A stretch of 58,665 nucleotides of DNA, taken from the NCBI RefSeq assembly GCF_024171865.1, contig NZ_JAMTCN010000030.1:1-58665 (forward strand), read 5' to 3'. The notes below the pieces were generated by a model. The model did no database searches and was not told the origin of the DNA. It saw only the letters and a program-made list of their open reading frames with translations. The position numbers and the translations under genes are program-made. Shown here in pieces: positions 16,951 through 29,010 of the stretch. The stretch comes from Prauserella aidingensis (GTDB lineage Bacteria; Actinomycetota; Actinomycetes; Mycobacteriales; Pseudonocardiaceae). The stretch's first letter is position 1. Every line of letters begins with the position of its first letter.

Positions 16951-17622
16951 TCAGTCCCAGGCGTCGGCGACGTCGGCGTGCTGCCGAACCCACGTGTGCA
17001 TGACGATGCCCGCCGCGACGCCGGCGTTGATCGAACGGGTCGTGCCGAACTGCGCGATCGACACGACGAGCGACGCCGCGTCCTGGGCGGCCTTCGACAG
17101 CCCGGGGCCTTCCTGCCCGAACAGCAGCACGCACTCGCGCGGCACCGACGCTGTCTCCAGCGGCTGCGCGCCCGGGGTGTTGTCGACCGCCACGATCGGC
17201 AGCGCCCGCGCGGTGGCGAACTCGACGAGCCCGTCGACCGTCGGGTGGTGGTGAAGGTGCTGGTACCGGTCCGTCACCATCGCGCCGCGACGGTTCCAGC
17301 GGCGTTTGCCGACGATGTGCACGGCCGCGGCGGCGAACGCGTTGGCCGTCCGCACCACGGTGCCGATGTTGTGGTCGTGCTGCCAGTTCTCGATCGCCAC
17401 GTGGAACGGGTTCCGCCGCGTGTCCATGTCCGCGACGATCGCCTCGCGCCGCCAGTACCGGTAGGCGTCGACGACGTTGCGGCGGTCGCCCTCGGCGAGC
17501 AGTTCCGGGTCGTAGCGCTCGTCGTTGGGCCACGGACCTTCCCACGGGCCCACACCCACCTCGGGATTCGCGCCCCACTCGGTGGGCCCGGCGTCGCCGG
17601 TGCTCGGATCGTCAGCCGTCAC
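16951..17622 (-). CDS. TrmH/SpoU-family RNA 2'-O-methyltransferase
   Basis: A 223-residue SPOUT-class methyltransferase. The three trefoil-knot motifs are visible: NIGTVVRTANAFAAAAVHIVG (motif 1), CVLLFGQEGPGLS (motif 2) and SINAGVAAGIVMHTW (motif 3). It methylates the ribose 2'-OH of tRNA or rRNA using SAM; the target is not predictable. It resembles the protein encoded by Rv0380c, next to pyrE in M. tuberculosis; here pyrE is nearby, with DUF2784 and oxidase genes in between. The GTG start at 17622 opens an acidic N-terminal tail (ADDPSTGDAG). Confidence 0.9.
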   Translation of the reverse strand: MTADDPSTGDAGPTEWGANPEVGVGPWEGPWPNDERYDPELLAEGDRRNVVDAYRYWRREAIVADMDTRRNPFHVAIENWQHDHNIGTVVRTANAFAAAAVHIVGKRRWNRRGAMVTDRYQHLHHHPTVDGLVEFATARALPIVAVDNTPGAQPLETASVPRECVLLFGQEGPGLSKAAQDAASLVVSIAQFGTTRSINAGVAAGIVMHTWVRQHADVADAWD

Positions 17623-17682
17623 GCGGCCATTGTCCCGGGTCGGCGAGCGCGCATCCGAACGCCGCCCGCCGAACAGCCGTGG

Positions 17683-18078
17683 TCAACCGAGCCGCAGGGA
17701 GTGGCCGTGGCCGGAGCGCGGGTCGCCTGCGCGCTGCCGCCACAGCACGTACACGCCCACGTACGACACCGCGACCAGCAACAACGCCCCGACGGCCACG
17801 AACGGCAGCATCGAATGCGGAATGAGCGTCCCGTAGATGTAGTACTCGTTGAACCCGCCGGGCAGCGGTCCGAGCCCGCGCTGCTCACGCAGGAAGTCCT
17901 CCGCGACGGTGAGCGGACAGGCGAGCGAGAACACGTTCACGGCGATGCCCCACGCCGCGAACAACACGTGGACGTACACCGAGCGCGGCCATATCCACGC
18001 CAGAAAACCGCCGAGGCCGATGTAGGCGAGCGCGACGAAATGCGCGACGGTCACCAGAACCGTCAACAGCCACAACAT
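17683..18078 (-). CDS. DUF2784 membrane protein
   Basis: A 131-residue protein with three or four hydrophobic segments (LTVLVTVAHFVALAYIGLGG, VYVHVLFAAWGIAVNVF, MLPFVAVGALLLVAVSYVGV). The DUF2784 signature is visible: GGFLAWIWPRS, CPLTVAEDFLREQRGL, then a GYxxxxxxP-like element (NEYYIYGTLIPH). ATG 18078 has AGGTGGGG 5 nt upstream, which decides the start over the longer frame to 18201. Function is unknown. Confidence 0.88.
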   Translation of the reverse strand: MLWLLTVLVTVAHFVALAYIGLGGFLAWIWPRSVYVHVLFAAWGIAVNVFSLACPLTVAEDFLREQRGLGPLPGGFNEYYIYGTLIPHSMLPFVAVGALLLVAVSYVGVYVLWRQRAGDPRSGHGHSLRLG

Positions 18079-18267
18079 CGAACCCCACCTGCCCCGCGAC
18101 CGGCGACGAATTCCCCTGCGAATCGAACCCCTGTCGTCGTCAACATAGCGCGCACGGAGGAGATTCCGCGTCCGGAAAAACCCTGAAACGAGTGGTTTCA
18201 CGGCGGCCGTTACGGTTCCGATATCCGCTTCGCTTTCCGGGCGGCCCGTTCATCCGCCGGTGAGGGT

Positions 18268-18297
18268 GGCCGGCCGGGCTCGCGGGCCCGGCCGGCC
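18268..18297 (-). terminator. Hairpin after the amine oxidase gene
   Basis: Perfect 11-bp arms (GGCCGGCCGGG / CCCGGCCGGCC) with an 8-nt loop, starting 5 bp after the stop codon of the minus-strand amine oxidase gene. There is no T tract, as is usual in actinobacteria. Confidence 0.65.
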
Positions 18298-18302
18298 GCG
18301 CG

Positions 18303-19913
18303 TCACGAGTTCCGCACCCGGTCGTGCAAGGCCGTCACGACATACCGTGCCGAGTCGATCGCACCGGCCTGCCACGCGATGAAGTGGCTGAGCCAGTCGC
18401 CCGCGAAGTAGACGTTGCCCGCGGGTTCGTTCAGCAGGTCGTACTCACCGGAATCGCGCGAGGGCCAGCGCATCCAGCCACCTTCGATGTGCGGCGTGCG
18501 CTCCCACGAGACGGAGAACGACGCCCGCATGCCCTGCCGGTACTTCTCGCCGTGGATCTTCGCGCCCTGCGCCAACGCGCGGCGCAGGCGTTCGGCGGGG
18601 GTCAGCCGGCTGTAGGCCTCGGAGTACGGGCCCTCGGTGTAGTAGCCGACGATCACGCCCCGGTCGTCGTGGAACCCGTGCGACGGGTACCAGATGTTGA
18701 GCACGTCGAGGTCGGTCATGGTGATGCCGCCGTAGATCCGCTCGTCGAGCTCCCACCACCGGCGGTCGTACTCGAGGCCGAGCTTTCCCGAGGAGAAGGC
18801 CTCGGGAAACCGCAGGCCGGACGTCACGCGGGAGTCGAGGTTCGTCGGGATCCTCGCCATCACGTTCGGCGGCAGCGTCGCCACACAGAAGTCCCCGCTG
18901 ATGCGGGTGTCCTTGCCGCCGGGGCCGCGGTAGACGACGTCGACGCCCGCGTCGGTGTTGCGGACCTCGGACACCGGGGCGCCCGTGATCACCTCCGCAC
19001 CGGTGCGTTTCGCCGCCTTGTGGAGCGCGTCCGTGACGGCGTCCATGCCGCCGACGGGCTGCAGCAACGTCTCCGCGTGGGTGTACCGGGATTCGAACGT
19101 CAGCCAGCGCCCGAGCCCACTCGACAGCACCTCGGACACCGACGGTGGCGGCCCCAACGGCACACCCTCCTGATCCGCCGCGCCCGGTTCGACCTCGTAT
19201 CCGCGCCTGCTGCTCCCCGTGTACGCGAACCCGGCGTTCTTGTCGCCGATGTCGCCGTAGTACGACAGGAACGTCAGCAGCGCCTCCTTGTCGTCGGCCG
19301 TCAGCTCGGCGTCGAGCGCACCCTGGTCGACGGCCTTCGACAGCAGTTCCGACACGTACCCCTGGTAGTCGGCCTTCACGGTGCGGTACTGCTGCGCGCC
19401 GACACCCTCGCCGTGGACGAGTTTGTTGGCGTTGTGGGCCAGCAGCGGCTCCAGCGGAACACCCAGTTCACGGCAGTAGTCGACCGTGATGTGCGACTGC
19501 GGAATGCGTGCGGCACCGGCGTTGAAATAGCTGCCGGGATCCTTGCTGAACCTCGCGGTCTGCGTGTGACCGTCGAGGTCGGTCTCGGTGGTGCCCGCCC
19601 GGACGGTCCACACCCGGCCGCCCACCCGGTCCTTCGCCTCCAGTACGACGCACCGGTAGCCCGCCTTGCCGAGCTCGTACGCCGTCGTCAGACCGGCCAC
19701 GCCCGCGCCCAGGATCACGACCGTCTTGCCACGGCTGCCTGCGGCGAGGTCGCCGGCGCGCGGTTCGCGGAAATCCGGCACGGCCAGCGCCTGCGGCGAG
19801 GCGACGAGGCCCAGCGCACGCATCGACTCGAACATCGCACCGGCACCACCTGCCACCCCGATCGAGCGCAGCAGACTACGGCGGGTCATCCCGGCACTTT
19901 CGGTAGACAACAT
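18303..19913 (-). CDS. Flavin monoamine oxidase / L-amino-acid oxidase, Tat-exported
   Basis: A 536-residue FAD amine oxidase. The N-terminus has a twin-arginine signal (Arg11-Arg12 in MTRRSLLRSIGVAGGAGAM), so it is folded with FAD in the cytosol and exported. The Rossmann FAD motif is VVILGAGVAGLTTAYELG, followed by GGRVWTVR. The C-terminal FAD motif is GNVYFAGDWLSHFIAWQAGAIDSA. It oxidatively deaminates an amine or L-amino acid, producing H2O2 and ammonia; which substrate is unclear. ATG 19913 follows GAAGGGAG and fits the Tat signal. Monocistronic, with a hairpin at the 3' end. Confidence 0.92.
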   Translation of the reverse strand: MLSTESAGMTRRSLLRSIGVAGGAGAMFESMRALGLVASPQALAVPDFREPRAGDLAAGSRGKTVVILGAGVAGLTTAYELGKAGYRCVVLEAKDRVGGRVWTVRAGTTETDLDGHTQTARFSKDPGSYFNAGAARIPQSHITVDYCRELGVPLEPLLAHNANKLVHGEGVGAQQYRTVKADYQGYVSELLSKAVDQGALDAELTADDKEALLTFLSYYGDIGDKNAGFAYTGSSRRGYEVEPGAADQEGVPLGPPPSVSEVLSSGLGRWLTFESRYTHAETLLQPVGGMDAVTDALHKAAKRTGAEVITGAPVSEVRNTDAGVDVVYRGPGGKDTRISGDFCVATLPPNVMARIPTNLDSRVTSGLRFPEAFSSGKLGLEYDRRWWELDERIYGGITMTDLDVLNIWYPSHGFHDDRGVIVGYYTEGPYSEAYSRLTPAERLRRALAQGAKIHGEKYRQGMRASFSVSWERTPHIEGGWMRWPSRDSGEYDLLNEPAGNVYFAGDWLSHFIAWQAGAIDSARYVVTALHDRVRNS

Positions 19914-20050
19914 CGGCTCCCTTCGTCGCGCGGAAGGGAGCAGTCTGCCGTCCACACCCACCTACTCGGGCGATGCGGACATATCCGTTGCGTTAGGGAA
20001 CACGCGGCCGAAGACGGGCTGTTCGGGGGTCGCCCGATGGTGGGGCGGAG

Positions 20051-20620
20051 TCAGGTGCCGGAGAGGCCGAGGTCGTCGAGGTCGAGGAGGTAGCGGTACT
20101 CGAGACCCGCCTCCTCGATGGCCTCGCGCGCACCGGTGCCGCGGTCGACGACGGTCGCGACGCCCACGACGGTCGCGCCCGCCTCGTTCAGCGCCTCGAC
20201 CGCGGTCAGCACGCTGCCGCCCGTCGTCGACGTGTCCTCGACGGCCAGTACGCGCTGCCCGGCGACCTCCATGCCCTCGATCCGGCGCTGCATGCCGTGT
20301 TCCTTGAGGTTCTTCCGCACGACGAACGCGTCCAGCACCATGCCGTCGGACGCCGCCGAGTGCAGCATCGCCGTCGCGACCGGGTCCGCGCCGAGGGTCA
20401 GCCCGCCGACCGCGACGTAGTTCCAGTCGGCCGTCAACTGCCGCAACAGCGTTCCCATGAGCGGTGCCGCCGCGTGGTGGAGAGTGGCCCGGCGCAGGTC
20501 GACGTAGTAGTCGGCCTCCTTGCCGGACGCGAGGGTCACCTTGCCGTGCACCACGCACAGCTCGGTGACGAGCCTGGCCAGTTCGTTCTTCGCCGCTTGA
20601 TCCAACGAGGGTGTCGCCAC
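20051..20620 (-). CDS. pyrE: Orotate phosphoribosyltransferase
   Basis: A 189-residue type I phosphoribosyltransferase that makes orotidine 5'-phosphate from orotate and PRPP in pyrimidine synthesis. Visible: the N-terminal GKVTLASGKEADYYVDLR, the central loop KNLKEHG, and the PRPP-binding motif VLAVEDTSTTGGSVL (about residues 120-134). Length is normal. The GTG start (residue 1 before ATPSLDQ) is at 20620. Its neighbours (SDR, membrane protein, clpB) on the same strand match a clpB-linked pyrE neighbourhood also seen in mycobacteria. Confidence 0.95.
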   Translation of the reverse strand: MATPSLDQAAKNELARLVTELCVVHGKVTLASGKEADYYVDLRRATLHHAAAPLMGTLLRQLTADWNYVAVGGLTLGADPVATAMLHSAASDGMVLDAFVVRKNLKEHGMQRRIEGMEVAGQRVLAVEDTSTTGGSVLTAVEALNEAGATVVGVATVVDRGTGAREAIEEAGLEYRYLLDLDDLGLSGT

Positions 20621-20728
20621 GGCTGGCAGTCTGGCACGCGCGCGTCACGACCGCGGCCGCGGCCCGTGGCACACGTGACCCGCGCCGCCCGCGCCGCCCG
20701 CCCCGGAAGCCCTCCGGACTCCCGGTCG

Positions 20729-21493
20729 TCAGGTGCGGTCGCGGCCCGCGAACAGCCCGCCGAGACGACGGATCAGCCCGCGCGGAAACAGTTTCCCGAC
20801 GGCGACCGCGAACTTGTACTGCGCGCCCGGGACCGACACGGCCTTGCCCCGGCGCAGGTCCGACAGTGCTTCGCGGACCACGACGTCGGCCTGAAGCCAG
20901 ATGCCCTTGGGACCGGACTTCTCGAGCCCGGCACGGTCGTGGAACTCGGTGTGGGTGAATCCCGGGCACAGCGCCATGACCCGCACGCCCGAACCGCGCA
21001 GTGCGGAGGCGAGGCCGTCGGAGAACGACGTCACCCACGCCTTGCTGGCCGTGTACGTCGACCCGCGGCCGGAGAAGAAGCCCGCGACGCTGGAGACGTT
21101 GATGACGTCGCCGCCACCCGCCTCGCGCATCGCGGGAACGGCCGCGCGCGTCAGCTGCAGCACCGCCGTGACGTTGACGTCCAGCTGGTGCTGCAACTCC
21201 TCGGGCGAGGCCGTCCAGAACTCGCCCCCCAGGCCGAGCCCGGCGTTGTTGACGAGCAGGTCGACGCCGCCGACCACCCGCTGTTCGACGGCCGCGCGCC
21301 CCTCGGCGGTGGCCAGGTCGGCGGGAAGCACGTCGACGGACACGCCGTAGCTCTCGGCGAGCGCGTCCGCCCGCGTGCGCAGCCGCGTCTCGTCCCTGGC
21401 GACGAGCACGAGGTCGTAGCGTTCGCCTGCGAGCTCGCGCGCGAACGCAGCGCCGATACCGGACGTGGCGCCGGTGATGACAGCGGTCGGCAT
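20729..21493 (-). CDS. Short-chain dehydrogenase/reductase
   Basis: A 254-residue classical SDR. Cofactor motif [16 protein letters not shown] (residues about 7-22), [10 protein letters not shown], and the catalytic Ser...Tyr-x3-Lys (NVSSVAG ... YTASK). Arg at the end of beta-2 (VARDETRL) suggests NADP(H). The C-terminal [10 protein letters not shown] is basic. The substrate is unknown. ATG 21493 overlaps the stop of the membrane-anchored protein gene (ATGA), so the two are translationally coupled. Confidence 0.9.
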   Translation of the reverse strand: MPTAVITGATSGIGAAFARELAGERYDLVLVARDETRLRTRADALAESYGVSVDVLPADLATAEGRAAVEQRVVGGVDLLVNNAGLGLGGEFWTASPEELQHQLDVNVTAVLQLTRAAVPAMREAGGGDVINVSSVAGFFSGRGSTYTASKAWVTSFSDGLASALRGSGVRVMALCPGFTHTEFHDRAGLEKSGPKGIWLQADVVVREALSDLRRGKAVSVPGAQYKFAVAVGKLFPRGLIRRLGGLFAGRDRT

Positions 21494-22248
21494 CAGCGGT
21501 TGACGCCTTCGCCCGGAGCGTTCACGCCGGGCTCGTCGACCTCGGTGTCGGACGGATCGGAGGGCGGTTCGACGACCGGTGCCTGCGACGGCACGTAGCG
21601 CTCCTCCATGGCCTCTTCGGACGGGTCGATGATGTCGGCGATCTCGCCGAGGTCGCGGAGCAGACGTTCCAGCCGCGACGGGCCGACGTTGGGCGCGAGG
21701 CTCGCCAGCACCCACTCCTGCTCGATCCACGCGACGCCGACGTCACCGCCGAGCGCGTCCGCGGCCTCGACCAGTTCCTGCGTGACGAGGCCGCGGCCCG
21801 CGGCCACCTCGTCGGCGAACGCGTATCGCTGGCCGACCGGCCCGAGCAGTTCCGGCATCTCCGTGCGCTGGAACGGCACACTCGCGAGCCACAGCTCCAA
21901 CAGCGCGGGCTGCACGCGGTTGCAGCGCACGGCCACGATCACCGAGGGGATGACCCCGTCGGCGACGATGTCGAACACGAACACCGGACGTCTGCCGTCG
22001 GAGGTGAACGTCGAGCCCGCGACCACATTGACCGCCGCCTCGGCGCCGAAGTAGCCGATCGCGCCGCCCGACCATTCGCGCGGCAGCTCCTCGTCCTCGT
22101 CGACGTACTGCCAGCCGCGCAGCTCAGCCCAGCGCGCGCGTTCCCGGTTGCGGGAGCTTTCGCGCGCACGGTCGGTCATCAGCAGAGCGAGACCCGCCAC
22201 GGCGGCGACGGCCGCGACGACGAACCAGATCCACGCCGGAATACCCAC
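21493..22248 (-). CDS. Membrane-anchored conserved protein (Rv0383c-like)
   Basis: A 251-residue protein with a single N-terminal hydrophobic helix ([22 protein letters not shown]) followed by a soluble domain with [29 protein letters not shown], and a Pro/Glu-rich tail. It resembles the conserved secreted or membrane protein next to pyrE and clpB in mycobacteria; the function is unknown. GTG 22248 is chosen because a TACGCT box lies 6 nt upstream, predicting a leaderless mRNA. It overlaps the SDR gene by 1 bp of start/stop sharing and starts 73 bp after the end of clpB. Confidence 0.8.
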   Translation of the reverse strand: MGIPAWIWFVVAAVAAVAGLALLMTDRARESSRNRERARWAELRGWQYVDEDEELPREWSGGAIGYFGAEAAVNVVAGSTFTSDGRRPVFVFDIVADGVIPSVIVAVRCNRVQPALLELWLASVPFQRTEMPELLGPVGQRYAFADEVAAGRGLVTQELVEAADALGGDVGVAWIEQEWVLASLAPNVGPSRLERLLRDLGEIADIIDPSEEAMEERYVPSQAPVVEPPSDPSDTEVDEPGVNAPGEGVNR

Positions 22249-22321
22249 GCGAGCAGCGTATCCCGCCCGGCCCGCCACACCGAAGAGGCAGGCCGGGCGG
22301 AACGGCTACTCATCCGGCCGG

Positions 22322-24937
<2,616 letters not shown>

Positions 24938-25012
24938 CCCCTCACCTCTGTCGTCCGTACTCGCCGACAGCCTCGCAGTTCGAGCACTGTCACGTAGTTC
25001 AACGTCAGGAAA

Positions 25013-25033
25013 GTTGAGTCTGTTCCGCTCAAT
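25013..25033 (-). promoter_or_regulatory. HAIR-type HspR operator upstream of clpB
   Basis: Read on the plus strand, GTTGAGT (25013-25019), 7-bp spacer, GCTCAAT (25027-25033), against the HAIR consensus CTTGAGT-N7-ACTCAAG: 5 of 7 matches in the second arm and 6 of 7 in the first. It is about 76 bp before the clpB ATG. Confidence 0.7.
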
Positions 25034-25116
25034 GCTTGCTGGGCGCGCTGATCCCACGGTGCGTACTCGTCATCCTGGCGAGCGCTGGGCGCGTGGTCTG
25101 CGGGTCGGCACACGCC

Positions 25117-25169
25117 GCCCCCAGGGGCACCCTGGTTGCACTCAACGCGACCAAGGTGCCCTTGGGGGC
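25117..25169. repeat. 53-bp imperfect hairpin repeat (copy 1)
   Basis: Two 22-bp arms (25117-25138 and 25148-25169) pair with a few mismatches around the 9-nt loop CACTCAACG. The core GGTTGCACTCAACGC and flanking GGGCACC...GGTGCCC recur at 37302-37352. It lies in the 404-bp gap between divergent clpB and the first symporter gene. No gene is seen in this gap. Confidence 0.85.
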
Positions 25170-25341
25170 GAGTGTTACCGGAGGCGGTGTGGCTGTGTGT
25201 GGCGGTCGCGCGACAGAGGGTGTCCGGTTCGGCACGTTTGCCGCATTACCACAGATCGACGCTGCACCGTGTAACAACTCGGCGTAACAAAGCGGCCCAA
25301 AGTCTTGTTTGACAGAGACCGTACGGGTCAACCTTTACGTC

Positions 25342-26943
25342 ATGCCTGTACCGAGCGCAGTCTTCACAAGCTCGCCGCCGACGTCGGGAGACACCCACGT
25401 CCTGGCCGCTGAGAGCGAACTCCTCTCGTCGATCGAGACCTGGATCAACGACATCTTCACGCCGATCTCGGACGGCTTCTCGAACTTCGTGTTCGCCGAG
25501 ATCTCCGTATTCGGTGTCACCTTCCCCTGGATCGTGGCCTGGCTGGTCCTCGCGGCCGCCGTCTTCACCGTCTACTTCGGTTTCATCCAGTTCCGCCGGT
25601 TCAAACTCGCCACGCAGATCGTGCGCGGCAAGTACACCGACAAGTCGGAACCGGGCGAGATCCACCACTTCCAAGCACTCGCCTCGGCGTTGTCCGGGAC
25701 CGTCGGACTCGGCAACATCGCCGGTGTCGGTGTCGCCGTCACCATCGGCGGTGCGGGTGCGACGTTCTGGATGATCCTCGCCGGCCTGCTCGGCATGTGC
25801 ACCAAGTTCGTCGAATGCACCCTCGGCGTGAAGTACCGCGAGGAGCACGAGGACGGCACCGTCTCCGGCGGGCCGATGCACTACCTGCGCAAGGGCCTCG
25901 CCGAACGGTTCCCCAACGCGTTCGGCGTCGGCCTGGGCAAGGTGCTCGCCGTACTGACCGCCATCGGCATCCTGTTCTTCGGCATCGCCGGCGGCAGCAT
26001 GTTCCAGGCCAACCAGACGTTCCAGCAGGTCCGCGACGTCACCGGTGGTGACGACGGCCTGTTCGGCAGCGACGGTTCCGCCCTGATCTTCGGCATCGTG
26101 CTGGCGCTGATCATCGGTGTCGTGATCATCGGCGGCATCAAGTCCGTCGGCGCCGTGACCGGCCGGCTCGTCCCCGCGATGGCGGTCGTCTACATCGCGG
26201 CGTGCCTGCTCGTGATCATCATGAACATCGGTCACGTGCCGGACGCGATCGGGCAGATCGTCAGCGGCGCGTTCACCGGGGACGGCGTTGCGGGCGGCAT
26301 GATCGGCGCCCTGATCGTCGGTTTCCAGCGGTCGGCCTTCTCCAACGAAGCCGGTCTCGGTTCCGCGCCGATCGCCCACTCGGCGGTCAAGACCAAGAAC
26401 CCCGCCACCGAAGGCTTCGTCGCGCTCCTCGAACCGTTCATCGACACGGTCGTCGTCTGCACCATGACCGCGCTGACCATCGTCATCGCCAGCCCGCAGA
26501 TGTGGCTGAACACCAAGGCGACCGTGGCAGCGGGTGGCGAGGCGCCCGACAACGAGCAGGGCGTGACGATCACGTCCGAGGCGTTCGGCACTGTGCTGCC
26601 CTGGTTCCCGTACGTGCTGACGGTCGCCGTCGTGCTGTTCGCGCTGTCGACGATGATCACGTGGGGCTACTACGGCCAGAAGGCGTGGACGTTCCTGTTC
26701 GGCAGGTCGCGCGTGGGTGAGCGCATCTACCAGGTGCTGTTCTGCCTGACCGGCGTCGTGGGCTGCGTGCTCACGCTCGGCAGCGTGCTGTCGTTCGCCG
26801 ACGCCGTGGTGTTCTCGCTGGCACTGTTCAACATCATCGGCCTCTACCTGCTGATGCCGGTCGTGAAGAAGGAGGTCAAGGGCTTCCTCGGCAAGATCAA
26901 GTCCGGCGAGATCCAGCGCACCGACAAGGAACCACAGGCCTGA
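25342..26943 (+). CDS. alsT: Sodium:alanine/glycine symporter (AGCS), copy 1
   Basis: A 533-residue integral membrane protein of the alanine/glycine:cation symporter family with about 10-11 hydrophobic segments. Visible family motifs: ALASALSGTVGLGNIAGVGVA (cation/substrate loop), GGPMHYLRKGL, GFQRSAFSNEAGLGSAPIAHS and TMITWGYYGQKAW. It takes up alanine or glycine with Na+. ATG 25342 is chosen by alignment with the second copy; a TTG at 25309 is possible. Most of it is highly similar to the gene at 27359. A terminator hairpin follows. Confidence 0.92.
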   Translation: MPVPSAVFTSSPPTSGDTHVLAAESELLSSIETWINDIFTPISDGFSNFVFAEISVFGVTFPWIVAWLVLAAAVFTVYFGFIQFRRFKLATQIVRGKYTDKSEPGEIHHFQALASALSGTVGLGNIAGVGVAVTIGGAGATFWMILAGLLGMCTKFVECTLGVKYREEHEDGTVSGGPMHYLRKGLAERFPNAFGVGLGKVLAVLTAIGILFFGIAGGSMFQANQTFQQVRDVTGGDDGLFGSDGSALIFGIVLALIIGVVIIGGIKSVGAVTGRLVPAMAVVYIAACLLVIIMNIGHVPDAIGQIVSGAFTGDGVAGGMIGALIVGFQRSAFSNEAGLGSAPIAHSAVKTKNPATEGFVALLEPFIDTVVVCTMTALTIVIASPQMWLNTKATVAAGGEAPDNEQGVTITSEAFGTVLPWFPYVLTVAVVLFALSTMITWGYYGQKAWTFLFGRSRVGERIYQVLFCLTGVVGCVLTLGSVLSFADAVVFSLALFNIIGLYLLMPVVKKEVKGFLGKIKSGEIQRTDKEPQA

Positions 26944-26978
26944 TCGGCCCACGGGCCGTCACAGCCCGACAACCCGAG

Positions 26979-27024
26979 CGCCCTCGGGTGCACCGGTCGC
27001 AACCGGCGCACCCGAGGGCGTTTC
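26979..27024 (+). terminator. Rho-independent terminator after symporter 1
   Basis: 13-bp arms CGCCCTCGGGTGC (26979-26991) and GCACCCGAGGGCG (27008-27020) with a T-rich tail TTTCT. Between this and 27296 I see no gene or clear site. Confidence 0.85.
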
Positions 27025-27296
27025 TCTGTGGCGGGACTCCTGCACGCCGGAGCGTCCTTCGCACAGCACCGTTCACCCGCGGCACCCGTCACCGGCGGCG
27101 CCGTTCACACCAGGGCGTCCGATCCGCCGAGTCGTACCGACAGTGATCATCACCGGACCCCTTTCGGCCGATCTGCGTGAGCCACGCCACAACAGAATCG
27201 GTCAGGTATCCGATCTCGGCCATTCCACCGTTCAGCACTCCCACCTGCGCCGAGTGACGCAGCGGAGTGCACCCGGCACGTCCGGTTGCGATAACG

Positions 27297-27308
27297 CGGC
27301 GTAACAAA
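27297..27308 (+). promoter_or_regulatory. Shared 12-mer upstream of both symporter genes
   Basis: CGGCGTAACAAA occurs here, 51 bp before symporter 2, and at 25280-25291, 51 bp before symporter 1; both are preceded by another TAAC. The same spacing in two paralogous promoters suggests a common regulator. The flanking sequences are otherwise different. Confidence 0.5.
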
Positions 27309-27358
27309 TCGCTTGATTTGCTTGCCCTAAACCATTCGTTCAGGTCAACTACCTGACC

Positions 27359-28948
27359 ATGTATCTGCAGAGCACAGCCGCGGCGGCCGATCCGCCGGGC
27401 TCCACCCACATCCTCGCGGCGGACGGAGGGGGAATCTTCGCCGGCGTCGAGAACTGGATCGCGGACAACTTCACCCCGATCGCCGACGGACTGTCGAGCT
27501 TCGTCTTCGCCGAGGTCACCATCGGTCCCGCGACGTTCCCGTGGATCGTCTCCTGGCTGATCCTGGGCGCGATCGTCTTCACCGTCTACTTCGGGTTCAT
27601 CCAGGTCCGCCGGTTCAAGCTCGCCACCGACCTGGTGCGCGGCAAGTTCACGGACAAGAGCGAACCCGGCGAGATCAACCACTTCCAGGCCCTCGCCTCT
27701 GCGTTGTCCGGAACCGTCGGACTCGGCAACATCGCCGGTGTCGGTGCCGCCGTCACCATCGGTGGCGCCGGCGCGACGTTCTGGATGATCTGCGCGGGCC
27801 TGCTGGCGATGGCCAGTAAGTTCGTGGAGTGCACCCTCGGTGTGAAGTACCGGGAGGAGCACGCGGACGGCACCGTCTCCGGCGGGCCGATGTACTACCT
27901 GAGCAAGGGCATCGCGGACCGGTTCCCGAACGGCTTCGGCGTCGGACTGGGCAAGGTGCTCGCCGTGCTGACCGCCATCGGCATCCTGTTCTTCGGGATC
28001 ATCGGCGGCAACATGTTCCAGTCGAACCAGGCGTTCGCCCAGATCAAGGACGTCACCGGCGGCGACGACGGCCTGTTCGGCAGCGACGGCTCCGCCCTGG
28101 TGTTCGGCATCATCCTGGCGATCATCATCGGCGTCGTCATCATCGGCGGCATCAAGTCGATCGGTAACGTCACGTCGCGCCTGGTGCCGACCATGGGTGT
28201 GCTCTACGTGGTCGCATGCCTCGTGGTCATCCTCGTCAACTTCACCGAGGTGCCTGCCGCGATCGGCGAGATCATCAGCGGTGCGTTCACCGGCGAAGGC
28301 GTCGCCGGCGGTGCCATCGGTGCGCTGATCGTCGGTATTCAGCGTTCCGCCTTCTCCAACGAAGCCGGTCTCGGCTCCGCGCCGATCGCCCACTCGGCGG
28401 TCAAGACGAGGAACCCCGCCACCGAAGGCTTCGTCGCCCTGCTCGAGCCCTTCATCGACACGGTCATCGTCTGCACCATGACCGCCCTCACCATCGTCAT
28501 CGCCAAGCCGGCGATCTGGACCGAGGGCTTCGTCGACGTCAACCAGAACGGCGCCGACGCGCCCGACGGTGTGACGGTGACGTCGGACGCCTTCGCGACG
28601 GCGATGCCGTGGTTCCCGTACGTGCTGACGGTCGCCGTGGTGCTGTTCGCGATCTCGACGCTCATCACGTGGGGCTACTACGGCGAGAAGGCCTGGGGCT
28701 ACCTGTTCGGCCGGAACAAGGTGTCGATCCGCATCTACCAGGTGCTGTTCTGTGTGATGTCGGCTGCGGGTGCGGTGCTCACGCTCCAGTCGGTCATCAA
28801 CTTCGCCGACGCCGTGCTGTTCCTGCTGGCGCTGTTCAACATCACCGGCCTGTACCTGCTGCTCCCGGTGGTCAAGAGGGAGGTCAAGGACTTCCTCGGC
28901 AAGATCGACAGCGGCGAGATCAAGAAGAAGGAGAAGACGGAGGTCTGA
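27359..28948 (+). CDS. alsT: Sodium:alanine/glycine symporter (AGCS), copy 2
   Basis: A 529-residue tandem paralogue of the preceding symporter. The cores are nearly identical in motifs (ALASALSGTVGLGNIAGVGAA, GGPMYYLSKGI, GIQRSAFSNEAGLGSAPIAHS, LITWGYYGEKAW); they differ most at the N-terminus and in the loop after TIVIA, where copy 1 has SPQMWLNTKATV and copy 2 AKPAIWTEGFVDV. That loop could alter specificity. The ATG is preceded by GTCAACTACCTGACC, with no strong SD. Ends with a hairpin terminator. Probably a gene duplication with subsequent divergence. Confidence 0.92.
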   Translation: MYLQSTAAAADPPGSTHILAADGGGIFAGVENWIADNFTPIADGLSSFVFAEVTIGPATFPWIVSWLILGAIVFTVYFGFIQVRRFKLATDLVRGKFTDKSEPGEINHFQALASALSGTVGLGNIAGVGAAVTIGGAGATFWMICAGLLAMASKFVECTLGVKYREEHADGTVSGGPMYYLSKGIADRFPNGFGVGLGKVLAVLTAIGILFFGIIGGNMFQSNQAFAQIKDVTGGDDGLFGSDGSALVFGIILAIIIGVVIIGGIKSIGNVTSRLVPTMGVLYVVACLVVILVNFTEVPAAIGEIISGAFTGEGVAGGAIGALIVGIQRSAFSNEAGLGSAPIAHSAVKTRNPATEGFVALLEPFIDTVIVCTMTALTIVIAKPAIWTEGFVDVNQNGADAPDGVTVTSDAFATAMPWFPYVLTVAVVLFAISTLITWGYYGEKAWGYLFGRNKVSIRIYQVLFCVMSAAGAVLTLQSVINFADAVLFLLALFNITGLYLLLPVVKREVKDFLGKIDSGEIKKKEKTEV

Positions 28949-28974
28949 CACTCCCGTCCACCACTCCTGCCGCG

Positions 28975-29010
28975 AGCGGCCCGGCATCCAACTCTGGGTG
29001 CCGGGCCGCT
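28975..29010 (+). terminator. Terminator after symporter 2
   Basis: Arms AGCGGCCCGGCATCC and GGTGCCGGGCCGCT pair (one G-T), loop about 7 nt. The following 29011-29217 holds no gene that I can support, only promoter-like TACCGT (29183-29188). Confidence 0.75.

Noticed and set aside
25270-25295. GlnR boxes upstream of the symporters
   Set aside because: GTAAC repeats are present but spacing differs between the two promoters and does not match the GlnR consensus.
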